Of a stretch of DNA of 64,000 bases, positions 16,593 to 24,981 are shown one piece after another (the first letter of the stretch is position 1; every line of letters starts with the position of its first letter). The translations under genes were made by a program, and so were the position numbers. The DNA is from Geotalea sp. SG265 (GTDB taxonomy: Bacteria; Desulfobacterota; Desulfuromonadia; Geobacterales; Geobacteraceae), in the NCBI RefSeq assembly GCF_022808985.1, contig NZ_JAKZFT010000005.1, positions 1 through 64,000 of the forward strand, given 5' to 3'. The notes under the pieces were generated by a model. That model saw only the letters and a program-made list of their open reading frames with translations. It had not been told where the DNA came from and ran no database searches.

Positions 16593-17299
16593 CAGCTGCC
16601 GGTGCCTGTCTCCTCCCTCCACTGATTCCTGCCGTTCTTATCCGCCGCTACCAGCGCTTCCTCGCCGACTTTGCCCTGGAAAGCGGTGAGATAGTCACCG
16701 CCCATTGCCCCAATTCGGGCAGCATGAAGGGTTGCGCCGTTCCCGGCAGCCCTGCTTTCCTTTCCCGCTGCGACAAGCCCGGGCGCAAGCTCTGCTACAC
16801 CTGGGAGCTGGTCCGGGCCGATGGCTGCTGGGTCGGGATCAATACCGGCCTGCCGAACCGCCTGGTACACAAGGCCATTGAATGCGGCGTCGTCACTGAA
16901 CTCCAGGGGTACGAAGCGATCCGTCCCGAGGTTCCCTATGGCACCAACAGCCGTATTGACCTCCTGCTGACCAGGGGAGATGAGCGCTGCTATGTGGAAG
17001 TGAAGAACGTCACCCTCATGGAGGACGGCCGCGCTCTTTTCCCGGATGCGGCAACGGTGCGCGGGCAGAAGCACCTGCGAGAGCTGATGGAAATGGTCCG
17101 CTTGGGGCACCGGGCGGTCAACTTTTTCGTCGTTCAGCGCCCGGATTGCAACTCCGTCTCTCCCGCCGATGCCATCGATCCGGAATATGGCCGGCTCCTT
17201 CGTCTCGCCGCCGCCGCCGGCGTGGAACTCCTTGCCTACCAGGCCCAGGTGGGGGAGGAAACCATCTATCTCCAGCGTCCCCTGGTCGTCCAGCTGTAG
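16589..17299 (+). CDS. sfsA: SfsA family protein (sugar fermentation stimulation homologue)
   Basis: The 236-residue protein matches SfsA: an N-terminal OB-like part (LIRRYQRFLADFALESG, AHCPNSGSMKGC) and a C-terminal nuclease-like core with GTNSRIDLLL, CYVEVKNVTL and FPDAATVRGQKHL. The arrangement D...ExK (Asp, then EVKN) is that of restriction-endonuclease-like folds. E. coli SfsA was named for an effect on maltose metabolism and binds DNA; its real function is unsettled. It overlaps the paaK stop by four bases, so it is the last gene of the iorA operon by position, though nothing links it functionally. Confidence 0.93.
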   Translation: MTAAGACLLPPLIPAVLIRRYQRFLADFALESGEIVTAHCPNSGSMKGCAVPGSPAFLSRCDKPGRKLCYTWELVRADGCWVGINTGLPNRLVHKAIECGVVTELQGYEAIRPEVPYGTNSRIDLLLTRGDERCYVEVKNVTLMEDGRALFPDAATVRGQKHLRELMEMVRLGHRAVNFFVVQRPDCNSVSPADAIDPEYGRLLRLAAAAGVELLAYQAQVGEETIYLQRPLVVQL

Positions 17300-17353
17300 C
17301 ATCTCGTCATTTCCTACCCTTCGCATCCTTCAACATATTTCCAGCAGCAGGTT

Positions 17354-17378
17354 GCAAAAGGGCCTAAGAGGCCCTTGC
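17354..17378 (+). terminator. Hairpin after the iorAB-paaK-sfsA operon
   Basis: An 8-bp stem (17358-17365 with 17369-17376) closes on a 3-base loop 55 bases after sfsA. There is no T-run, so it is a possible rather than clear terminator. Confidence 0.45.
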
Positions 17379-17413
17379 GCGGTTCCAGATCCACGTCGGC
17401 AAGTGCCAATAAC

Positions 17414-17442
17414 TTGACATTTATTAAAAGTATATAATTATT
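17414..17442 (+). promoter_or_regulatory. AT-rich promoter-like region before the diheme cytochrome
   Basis: A perfect TTGACA (17414-17419) is followed by an AT-rich stretch with TATAAT at 17433-17438. The spacing between these two is only 13 bases, too short for a standard sigma-70 promoter, so one of the boxes is probably fortuitous or another sigma factor is used. The TGGAGGT ribosome binding site lies before the ATG at 17486. Confidence 0.35.
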
Positions 17443-17485
17443 AAAAGGAGAGTTGAGCAGTAAACATTCCTAATGGAGGTAACCG

Positions 17486-18892
17486 ATGAAAGAAAAGTGT
17501 ATGAAGGTAGTTGCTACATTCGTTGCTTTTGGTGCGTTAGTTGCCTCACCCCCTGTTGAGGCACAGAACCAGCCCGTGCAACTGCAGCCCGCGCTGGAGA
17601 ATGCACAGGCTAAAGTCAAGGATGGAGCGCAGATTTTCCGCTTTGACACCTTCGGCGACGAACAGTTTTGGGGAGGAAAACTGAAGCTGCATCAGGCCAT
17701 CGCGGGATCGGCTTTGGGAGGGGTAGGTACCGGCTTGACACCCAAGGCCGCACTTGACCTGGGGCTGAAAGTGGATGTGGAAGCCTTGCCCGATGCACTG
17801 GTTCAGGACCTCCGTGCCGGCAAGGTCGATCTCTCGGCGCCGGCGACAACAGTGGCACTTTTGAAGCTGAACGGGGTGGTTGGGATCAAGGGTGTATTTT
17901 CCGGGGACAAACTTACTTCGGTGGGTATTACCTGTGCCCTGTGCCATTCCACCGTTGACAATTCACTGACCTTCGGTATCGGGCGCCGTTTGGACGGCTG
18001 GGCCAACCATGACCTGGATGTGGGGAAGGTCATCGCCCTTGCCCCCGATCTCTCGCGGTTTGTGGAATTGCTGAAATCTGCACCGGGAAATGAGAAGATC
18101 ACCCAGCAGGATGTGCGCAAGGTATTGAGCTCCTGGGGGCCAGGCAAATTCGATGCCGAACTGCTACTTGACGGCAAGACTGCCCGGCCGGATGGAGGAC
18201 CCGCCGCAACACTGATTCCCAATAACTTCGGCCTGGCCGGGTTCAATCTTCATACCTGGACAGGCGCCTGGGGATCGGTGCCTTACTGGAACTCCATCGT
18301 TGCGGTTCTTGAAATGGGAGGCATAGGTACTTTTTTCGATCCGCGTCTTGATGACCCGGCACAATTTCCCGATATCGCGCCGCGCTTCCCGATAGCTGTG
18401 GCAAACAAGCTCGGTCATGTCTCGGTTGACCCTGATACTGATAAGGTGACAGGGAAACTGCCGGCATTGCAGGTATATCAACTGGCGCTACAGGCCCCGC
18501 AGCCGCAACCAGGTGTAGATTTTAACGCGGAGGCAGCAAAGCGGGGTGACGAACTGTTCAGCGGCAAGGCGAAGTGTAACAACTGTCACCATGAGCCCCT
18601 CTGGACCGAACCAGGCTGGAATGCCCACAGAGCCCAAGATATCGGCATCGACAGTTTTCAGGCCGATCGGTCTCCTGACAAGGTCTACAAGACCCAGAAC
18701 CTGGCTGGATTATTCATCAGGGAAAACGGGAAATTCATGAAGTCGGAGAACAAGGGCAGATTCTACCATGACGGTAGATTCAAGACGCTGCTCGATGTGG
18801 TCAATCATTACAACACCTTCTTGAACCTTGCTCTGACGGCCAACGAAAAGGCAGACCTGGTTGAATATCTGAAATCGCTGTCGAGCCCGTGA
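17486..18892 (+). CDS. Periplasmic diheme cytochrome c with peroxidase/MauG-like C-terminus
   Basis: The 468-residue protein has a signal peptide (cleavage near PPVEA-Q) and two heme sites, CALCH at 150-154 and CNNCH at 364-368. The C-terminal 120 residues have the layout of the cytochrome c peroxidase/MauG family (YKTQNLAGLF, then GRFYHDGRFKTLLDVVNHYN). The N-terminal 140 residues before the first heme are unlike classical peroxidases, where heme 1 lies near the N-terminus. Electron transfer or peroxide reduction in the periplasm is the likely role. The gene stands alone, flanked by a terminator hairpin downstream. An alternative is one of the larger 'cytochrome c' groups found beside oxidases of unknown substrate. 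Confidence 0.85.
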   Translation: MKEKCMKVVATFVAFGALVASPPVEAQNQPVQLQPALENAQAKVKDGAQIFRFDTFGDEQFWGGKLKLHQAIAGSALGGVGTGLTPKAALDLGLKVDVEALPDALVQDLRAGKVDLSAPATTVALLKLNGVVGIKGVFSGDKLTSVGITCALCHSTVDNSLTFGIGRRLDGWANHDLDVGKVIALAPDLSRFVELLKSAPGNEKITQQDVRKVLSSWGPGKFDAELLLDGKTARPDGGPAATLIPNNFGLAGFNLHTWTGAWGSVPYWNSIVAVLEMGGIGTFFDPRLDDPAQFPDIAPRFPIAVANKLGHVSVDPDTDKVTGKLPALQVYQLALQAPQPQPGVDFNAEAAKRGDELFSGKAKCNNCHHEPLWTEPGWNAHRAQDIGIDSFQADRSPDKVYKTQNLAGLFIRENGKFMKSENKGRFYHDGRFKTLLDVVNHYNTFLNLALTANEKADLVEYLKSLSSP

Positions 18893-18932
18893 AGAAACAG
18901 ATGGAAGAGCAGATGTTGACGTTTCGACGATA

Positions 18933-18957
18933 TGAGGCTGCGCTAGGCGCAGCCTCA
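18933..18957. terminator. Hairpin between the diheme cytochrome and the serine hydrolase
   Basis: An 11-bp GC-rich stem (18933-18943 with 18947-18957) with a 3-base loop lies between two convergent genes and is followed by CTTT. It probably ends transcription from the plus strand, possibly from both. Confidence 0.65.
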
Positions 18958-18990
18958 CTTTATGGTGGTTAGGATCAGGAGATGAGCAGG

Positions 18991-20325
18991 CTAAGCACGG
19001 CGGATTTTGCCGTACGATTTATGCCGGTGACCTTTGCCCCGCTTTTTCACCGACGGATGATGGGAGCGCGTCTCGGAGGCATAGGCCAGCAGTTTGACTT
19101 TAGTTTTGCGAATCGGTGTCTTGAGCGTGGCTGGTGCCAAGGCGGGTCGCAATAACTCGGCGGAGATCCGCGCTACCTCCACCGGGGCGATCAGCCTTAT
19201 CAGGTCGTCGGCGACTGTAAAGTCAGCAGCGGCGATAGTGGAGATATCGCGCCGCAACTGGTTGAACGTGTGCGTATCCCGGTAATTCAGGCGGTTGGTG
19301 AGGACAATGACGAAAATATCCTGCTTGGGATCGATCCAGATGGAAGTGCCGCTGTAGCCAGTATGGCCGAAAGAAACATCGGAAAACAGTGACCCTTTCG
19401 GTGCCGAGAAAGGGGATTCCATGTCCCAGCCAAGGCCTCGAATGACCCGGCCATTGGAATAAAAATAGGGTGCGGTCATCTGGGTCACGACCCGTTCAGA
19501 CAGGATACGCGTACCGTCGATGATGCCGTTGCCGAGAATGAGACGGGCAAAGCGCGACAGATCGTACGCCGTACTGAACAACCCGGCATGCCCGGCGACG
19601 CCGCCGAGACGACGGGCATTGGCGTCCTGAACTACACCGCCGGAAAAGCCGAGAGTCGGTGCAATGGTGTCAGCAAGTTCTTTGGGGGGGAGAAACATGG
19701 TGGCGCCGGCTCCGATGGGACCGTAGATTTCGTCGCGGCAGAAGGCATCAAGTGTTTTCCCCGAAGCCCGGTGGACCAGTTCTCCCAGGAGAATGAAATT
19801 GATATCGGCATAGTTGAAACTGGTGCCGGGACGGCAACGGACCTTTTCCGAGGCTGCCTTGTGGATGGCGGAACTCATGGCATTGTCGCTGCTGATATCG
19901 AAGTCATTCAGCCCTGAGGTGTGGGTCAGCAGATTGAGGACGGTGGCGTTTTCCAGTGGCGTGCCGGCGAACTCGGGAAACCAGCGGGGGAGCGGGTCAA
20001 CCAGGGACAGCTTTCCCTCATCCAACAGTTTCATGATCGCTGGGGTCGTTGCGATGACCTTGGTCAGCGATGCCAGGTCGAACATGGTGTGATCACTGAG
20101 CTTCGGCGAGCCCGGCCTGCCGGTCTCACCCTTGGCGGTACTGTAGAGGATGCCGGTATGGCTGCCGACAACGACGACAGCCCCGGATATGAGATTACGT
20201 GATATTGCCCGGTCGATGAGCAGGTCGATGGTGCTGGAGCGCTCACGGTCAAGCTGTTCGCCCCACGCAGAACCAAGGGGGGCGCAGGAGAGGAGGACGA
20301 TAAGGCATATTTGGACAAGGCGCAT
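18991..20325 (-). CDS. Beta-lactamase-family serine hydrolase (class C / PBP fold), probable lipoprotein
   Basis: The 444-residue protein has the three motifs of penicillin-recognising hydrolases: SLTK with nucleophile Ser86 and Lys89, YAD at 172-174 in place of YxN, and HTG (SFGHTGYSG) near residue 325. It is exported; LLSC at residues 11-14 could be a lipobox, otherwise it is cut by signal peptidase I. The last 35 residues are strongly basic (SVKKRGKGHRHKSYGKI), an unusual tail that might bind envelope polymers or nucleic acid. Start: ATG 20325 with an AGAGGA site rather than 20340. Such proteins act as esterases, D-amino-acid peptidases or cell-wall carboxypeptidases; true beta-lactamase activity is unlikely to be its main role. 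Confidence 0.88.
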   Translation of the reverse strand: MRLVQICLIVLLSCAPLGSAWGEQLDRERSSTIDLLIDRAISRNLISGAVVVVGSHTGILYSTAKGETGRPGSPKLSDHTMFDLASLTKVIATTPAIMKLLDEGKLSLVDPLPRWFPEFAGTPLENATVLNLLTHTSGLNDFDISSDNAMSSAIHKAASEKVRCRPGTSFNYADINFILLGELVHRASGKTLDAFCRDEIYGPIGAGATMFLPPKELADTIAPTLGFSGGVVQDANARRLGGVAGHAGLFSTAYDLSRFARLILGNGIIDGTRILSERVVTQMTAPYFYSNGRVIRGLGWDMESPFSAPKGSLFSDVSFGHTGYSGTSIWIDPKQDIFVIVLTNRLNYRDTHTFNQLRRDISTIAAADFTVADDLIRLIAPVEVARISAELLRPALAPATLKTPIRKTKVKLLAYASETRSHHPSVKKRGKGHRHKSYGKIRRA

Positions 20326-20356
20326 AAGACATCCTCTCACAGCAATTGAACCGGAA

Positions 20357-20397
20357 ATTATAGAAGCGTGTGAGGCCTGGTTAGCCTCTTCTATAAT
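20357..20397. promoter_or_regulatory. Inverted repeat with outward-facing TATAAT boxes between divergent genes
   Basis: A 10-bp perfect inverted repeat (20357-20366 with 20388-20397) has a further 5-bp inner repeat. Each arm carries TATAAT, one on each strand, pointing outward to the serine hydrolase (minus) and the DnaE-like polymerase (plus). It may be a pair of divergent promoters sharing one operator. No good -35 boxes are visible. Confidence 0.4.
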
Positions 20398-20573
20398 GCA
20401 ACTTCCACGCCAAAAACTTCTGCAACCCCGGTGAGGGCAACCTGCAGGCGATTATACAGGAACATCGAATGCCGGAAAGTGACCACCATCACCTTTTTTC
20501 AGGCTCGGATTGACAATTTGAGTCATCACTTCGACACATTCCTTCACGGTTCATTTCCTCAGTGGTGCCCGCC

Positions 20574-23500
20574 ATGGACACACTTCTCCATGCCAAAAGC
20601 CATTACTCCCTGGGCTATGGGACCTCTTCCGTAGCAGAACTTGTGGAAAGGGCTGCTACCCTGGGTTATCGGGCTGTGGCTCTGACTGACCTGGACAATC
20701 TCTACGGGCAGGTGCAGTTCCACCACCTCTGCCACTTACATGGTATTGCTCCCATAACCGGCATCGAACTCCGCCCCGGTTTCGATCCCCGCGGCGGTTT
20801 TGGGAGCAAGCAAGGTCGTCTCATACTGCTTGCGGCCGATGTGCAGGGATACCGCAGCCTCTGCCAAATGATCAGCAGCAGGCGCGGAGCTTTTCAGTGC
20901 GCGGACCTGGAGCCGGTGGCGTTGGCACGGCGGCACCCTGCCGGGCTGGTTGCCCTGAGCGACGACCCGGCGGTCGTGGAGCGGCTTATGGCAGGAGGTT
21001 GCTTTTCCTCTGAACGGCTGGGGCTCCTGTTGATCCGTCCGGCGAGGGGCCGGGAAGAACCGCTCCTGCTGCAGACGGCAAGACGACTGGCAGTGCCGGT
21101 AGTTGCAGATCTGGATGCGGTCTTTCTTAAGGAAGAGGACCATGCGCTCCATGTACTGCAGCGTGCCGTCCACCAGGGTATCCCCTACGGCCGGGCACTG
21201 GCGGCCACCGATGGTGAGGACACCGAGCGCCGCTTACTTTCTCCTGCCGAAGCGGCTGCCTTGTATGCCGACCTGCCGGAGGCGGTGGCCGCGGCCAGCC
21301 GCCTCGGCGGCATGTGCCGCTTCAATCTCCAGGCAGTGGCAGCACGCCCTGCCCTGGCGGGGAGAGCGGGAAAAAAAGCGCAGGCAAATGAACTGGAGGA
21401 TTTGTGCCGGGAAGCGCTGGCGGAGACGACAGTGTGGCGGCATTGGAGCGCGGCCCATGGAGCGCGGCTGGAGGAGGAGCTGCGCCTTTTCAAAAGGCTT
21501 GGCTTTTCAGGTTACATGCTGGTCGTTGCCGAAATTCTTGCCCATTGCCGCAAACAGGGGGTGCCGGTGGTCATCCGCGGATCGGCAGTGAGTTCCCTGA
21601 CGCTGCAGGTGCTGGGAGGCTTGAGTGTCGATCCCCTTGCCCACGGCCTTCTCTTCGAGCGTTTTCTCCACCGGGAGAAGACCGCCTGGCCCGATGTGGA
21701 CCTGGATCTGCCGTGGCACAGGCGGGATGGGGTGATCGACTGGGTCTACGAGCGGTATGGACGGGAGCGGGTGGCGATGGTGGCAACGCACCATACCTTT
21801 CGCTGGCGTTCGGCCCTGCGGGAGGGGCTTAAGGCGTGGGGAGCGGCACCGGCCCTGATTGAGCGGCTTTTGGCCGCCCTTCCGGCGGACGACCTGGCGG
21901 CAGAGGAGATGGATTTTCTCGATCTGGCGCCCCTGGGTAAAGAGGTGCCGGCATTGACCGGGAGAGAGCTTGAGCTCTTAGGAGGCGCAGCGGGACTTGA
22001 GGGAATCCTGAGCCTGATCGGTCGCCTGGTGGGCCAACCCCGCCATGTGGCTGTCCATCCGGGTGGCATTGTCGTCTCGCGCGCCCCCCTTGTGGATCTG
22101 GTGCCCCTTGAACGCGCCCCCAAGGGGGTGGTCATGACCCAGTACGACCTGGTCGGGGTGGCCCGGCTCGGCCTGGTGAAAATCGACCTCCTCGGCAATC
22201 GCTGCCTTTCCGAACTGGACGAAACATTCAGCCTCGTTCCCGGCAGAAGAACGAGATCTCTGCAGACGATCCCCCTTGACGACCGGCGCACCCTGCGGCT
22301 TGTGGACCGGGCAGCCACCATCGGCTGTTTCCAGCTGGAAAGCCCGACCATGCGCTCGCTGCTGGCGAGGATGCCTGTCAGGAGCATTGGTGATATCATA
22401 GCGGCCCTGGCACTGATCAGGCCAGGAACGGCGGCCGGGGCGGTCAAGTCGATCTATATACGCCGTGCCCATGGCGAGGAGCCGGACCAGGTGCCGTTTG
22501 CCCAGTTGCAGGACCGGCTGGAACAGACCCACGGCCTCTTTCTTTACGAGGAGGATCTCATGCTCCTCCTGTCAAGGATCGGTGGCATCAGCCTCGAAGA
22601 AGCGGACGAGCTGCGCCGGGCCATCGTCAAAAGCGGCGGCGATCAAAGTATGCTTTCCCGGCTGGAGGCGGGGTTTCTCCGCAAGGCGGCGCGTCGATCC
22701 TCTGCCGACATTGGCACCTGCAGAGAGGCATGGCGGACCGCGGCGCGCCTTGCCGCCTACTCTTTCAACAAGGCCCATGCTGCCAGTTACGGAGTGCTTG
22801 CCTACTGTGCCGCCTATGCCAAGGCCCATTTCCCCGTCCAGTTCGCCTGTGCCGTCATCAATCATCATCAGGGGCTCTATCCCCTGCGGACCCTGGCAGC
22901 AGAGTTCATCCGCATTGGGGTAAGGATAGCGGCTCCCCATGTCAACGGTTCTGCCCTGACTGCCCGCTGCGAGAAGCGGGAGAAGGGGCTCGGGGTGCGG
23001 GTCGGTCTGGCCGGGATCAAGGGGCTGAGCCGCAGGACCGCTGCCGCCATCCTTGGGGAGCGGGACGAAGCAGGCCCGTTCCGGTCTCTGGCTGATCTGT
23101 TGGGCCGAGCCCGGCCATCAAGGGGGGAGTTATCCTCCCTGATTCTTTCCGGGGCCTGCGACGGCCTTTTCCCCCTCGCCCCAGGCCTTTATCCCTTTGC
23201 CCATGAGACTGTCGTTCAATGGCTGGAGGAGGGAGGTGCCCCAGCCGGTCTCAATCTCCTTTCCATGCCCAGCCCAGCCGCGGAAGGTCCAAGGTTGGAG
23301 CTTTACAGATCGCTGGTGCGGGTGAAGAATGAGCTGCGTTACCTGTCGATGCACCTTTCGGCCCATCCTCTGGTTCTGCTGCGGGACGAAGCGACGCGCC
23401 ACGGCTGTGTGACCGTTGCCTCGACCCACGGCGCCAGTGGCGGACAGTCGGTGAAACTGGCAGCACTGGTGGCGGCCATGCGCCGGGTGATAACCAAACA

Positions 23501-23717
23501 GGGCATACTGCAGTTTTTCACCATTGAGGATGAAACTGGCCTGCTGGAGGCGGTAGTGCTTCCTCCGGTGTATCGTCGATTGGGCAACCGGATCGTGACG
23601 CCGGGGCCGTTTCTGGTGGAAGGGATACTGCGGCGGGAACAGGGGGCGGCGCATCTGGAGGTAATGGCCATCTCCCCCTTTCATGAACGGAAGCGGCCCT
23701 ATTCAGGCCTTGCGTAG
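20574..23717 (+). CDS. Alternative DNA polymerase III alpha subunit (DnaE2/ImuC-like)
   Basis: This 1047-residue C-family polymerase is shorter than replicative DnaE (about 1160) and close to DnaE2/ImuC. Order: PHP domain (1-200), palm with PDVDLDLP at 373-380 (catalytic Asp376 and Asp378), third catalytic Asp538 in LVKIDLLGN, fingers, helix-hairpin-helix near 800-840 (LAGIKGLSRRTAAAIL), and OB fold (about 940-1010). The PHP start reads LHAKSHYSLGYG, where family members with metal sites have HxH, so one metal ligand is replaced by Lys and exonuclease activity is doubtful. No imuA or imuB lies in the window. Start: ATG 20574, family-like N-terminus; a GTG 12 bases upstream is possible. The 3' end overlaps the convergent UdgX gene by 15 bases. 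Translesion synthesis is inferred. Confidence 0.88.
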   Translation: MDTLLHAKSHYSLGYGTSSVAELVERAATLGYRAVALTDLDNLYGQVQFHHLCHLHGIAPITGIELRPGFDPRGGFGSKQGRLILLAADVQGYRSLCQMISSRRGAFQCADLEPVALARRHPAGLVALSDDPAVVERLMAGGCFSSERLGLLLIRPARGREEPLLLQTARRLAVPVVADLDAVFLKEEDHALHVLQRAVHQGIPYGRALAATDGEDTERRLLSPAEAAALYADLPEAVAAASRLGGMCRFNLQAVAARPALAGRAGKKAQANELEDLCREALAETTVWRHWSAAHGARLEEELRLFKRLGFSGYMLVVAEILAHCRKQGVPVVIRGSAVSSLTLQVLGGLSVDPLAHGLLFERFLHREKTAWPDVDLDLPWHRRDGVIDWVYERYGRERVAMVATHHTFRWRSALREGLKAWGAAPALIERLLAALPADDLAAEEMDFLDLAPLGKEVPALTGRELELLGGAAGLEGILSLIGRLVGQPRHVAVHPGGIVVSRAPLVDLVPLERAPKGVVMTQYDLVGVARLGLVKIDLLGNRCLSELDETFSLVPGRRTRSLQTIPLDDRRTLRLVDRAATIGCFQLESPTMRSLLARMPVRSIGDIIAALALIRPGTAAGAVKSIYIRRAHGEEPDQVPFAQLQDRLEQTHGLFLYEEDLMLLLSRIGGISLEEADELRRAIVKSGGDQSMLSRLEAGFLRKAARRSSADIGTCREAWRTAARLAAYSFNKAHAASYGVLAYCAAYAKAHFPVQFACAVINHHQGLYPLRTLAAEFIRIGVRIAAPHVNGSALTARCEKREKGLGVRVGLAGIKGLSRRTAAAILGERDEAGPFRSLADLLGRARPSRGELSSLILSGACDGLFPLAPGLYPFAHETVVQWLEEGGAPAGLNLLSMPSPAAEGPRLELYRSLVRVKNELRYLSMHLSAHPLVLLRDEATRHGCVTVASTHGASGGQSVKLAALVAAMRRVITKQGILQFFTIEDETGLLEAVVLPPVYRRLGNRIVTPGPFLVEGILRREQGAAHLEVMAISPFHERKRPYSGLA

Positions 23718-24347
23718 CGCAGCTGCCGCCACCCGCAGATCGGCGACAAAGAGCTCCATGGCCTGGCGGCGCTGTTCGTCCGTTTCGACCCGGAGGATGG
23801 CTGATGGATGGATGGTGGCCAGGGCGACCGGAGCTCGGCTGCTGGCCAGGGGGTGGCCGCGATCCCGGGTCACCAGCAGCTTCGGACCAAAGAGCGTTTG
23901 GGCAGCGGTGCTTCCAAGGGCCACCAGCACCTGTGGCCTGATCAGGTCGATTTCCGCGTCGAGCCATGGCAGACAGGCGCCGATCTCACGGGCATTGGGC
24001 TTGGTGTGCAGACGGCGCTTCCCCTGGGACTCCCACTTGAAATGCTTTACCACGTTGGTGACATAGGCATCACTGCGTTCGATTTCCGCCATACCCAGTG
24101 CCCGGTCGAGAACGCGCCCCGCAGGACCGACAAAGGGACGTCCCTGGCGGTCTTCTGCATCGCCCGGCTGCTCGCCGACCAAAATCAGCCGGGCGGTAGG
24201 CAGCCCTTCTCCGAAGACGGTCTGGGTACCGCGCTCCCAGAGGGGACAGGCCCGGCAGCCTGCGGCTGCTTCCTTCAGCTGCTCCAGGTCATAGTGTTCC
24301 GGGATCAGCGAAGCTGCTGTAGATAGCAGACCCTTTCCCCTGGGCAT
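23703..24347 (-). CDS. UdgX-type uracil-DNA glycosylase (family 4 relative that crosslinks to uracil sites)
   Basis: The 214-residue protein is a family-4-like uracil-DNA glycosylase of the UdgX branch. Motif A is GEQPGDAED (58-66), and motif B is HPSAILR near 190. Between them lies the UdgX-specific basic loop KRRLH at 110-114; in Mycobacterium smegmatis UdgX the equivalent loop is KRRIH and its His forms a covalent bond with the abasic site. His114 is therefore the predicted crosslinking residue. Iron-sulfur ligands are Cys31, Cys34 and Cys125, with His102 (VVKHFK) where ordinary family 4 enzymes have Cys; this also matches UdgX. Start: ATG 24347 with a GAAGGAGG site. The gene converges on and overlaps the DnaE2-like polymerase. 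Confidence 0.88.
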   Translation of the reverse strand: MPRGKGLLSTAASLIPEHYDLEQLKEAAAGCRACPLWERGTQTVFGEGLPTARLILVGEQPGDAEDRQGRPFVGPAGRVLDRALGMAEIERSDAYVTNVVKHFKWESQGKRRLHTKPNAREIGACLPWLDAEIDLIRPQVLVALGSTAAQTLFGPKLLVTRDRGHPLASSRAPVALATIHPSAILRVETDEQRRQAMELFVADLRVAAAALRKA

Positions 24348-24431
24348 GGCGCCTCCTTCGTTTCGCACTTCTCCCGAATCCGCGGCAGCCATTCCAGGGG
24401 CGGCCGTGGCGCAGCATAAACCTCGCCATGC

Positions 24432-24734
24432 TTATGTTGTGGTTCGGGGCCGAAAGGTCCTACAGTCAGGGTGATTGGCATGCCAGCCGATCCTGACGCT
24501 CTCGGCATTGCACTCAAAGTCCTGGTTCATGGTGCAGGATGAGACCTTGCAGGCGCCGATTCCGGCTTTCACGTCTTCGATTCCTCCAGCAAGGGCGGTG
24601 ACCATATAGGTGTCGCAGTGGGGGCAATCTTCCGGTCCGCCGACGGTGATGGCCAGCGTATGGCATGAGTTGTGTTTGTTGTAAGCGCAGTCACTGACAT
24701 CGCATTCGTAGACCTGGGTCATGTCCTTTTTCAT
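24432..24734 (-). CDS. DUF1540 cysteine-rich protein, two repeats
   Basis: This 100-residue cytosolic protein has two copies of the DUF1540 pattern: CDVSDCAYNKHNSCHTLAI followed by CPHC near residues 12-45, and CKVSSCTMNQDFECNAESV followed by a Cys (PDC) near 65-93. Spaced cysteines and His suggest zinc or iron binding; the function of the family is unknown. Start: ATG 24734 with a GAGGAG site; an in-frame upstream start at 24809 lacks one. The gene lies 84 bases from the UdgX gene on the same strand and could be cotranscribed with it. Confidence 0.85.
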   Translation of the reverse strand: MKKDMTQVYECDVSDCAYNKHNSCHTLAITVGGPEDCPHCDTYMVTALAGGIEDVKAGIGACKVSSCTMNQDFECNAESVRIGWHANHPDCRTFRPRTTT

Positions 24735-24981
24735 GAGCTTCTCCTCTTGGTGGTGTTGCTTCCTGGATTTGTTTGAAGCGTCATACAGGGAAAAAGTTTC
24801 AGGTTTCATGGGTTGCTATTTTATGAAATTTTACTAAACATTGTGAGGTAGTCCAGTATCTCCAGAGCTGCGGGAAAAACTGAGATTCTCCGGGCACTGG
24901 CGGTGGCGGCCGTGTCTGATATACTAACCGGTATCACGGGCATCTTGCAGTCCTTGTCCGATAATAATCCAAGGGGTGTCC

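Noticed and set aside
17414-17438. Standard sigma-70 promoter TTGACA/TATAAT before the diheme cytochrome
   Set aside because: Spacing of 13 bases is too short, so I list it only as promoter-like.
20398-20573. Geobacter LexA site (GGTT-N2-C-N4-G-N3-ACC) before the DnaE2-like gene
   Set aside because: Only a partial half-site (GGTTAGC) is present; the second half is missing.
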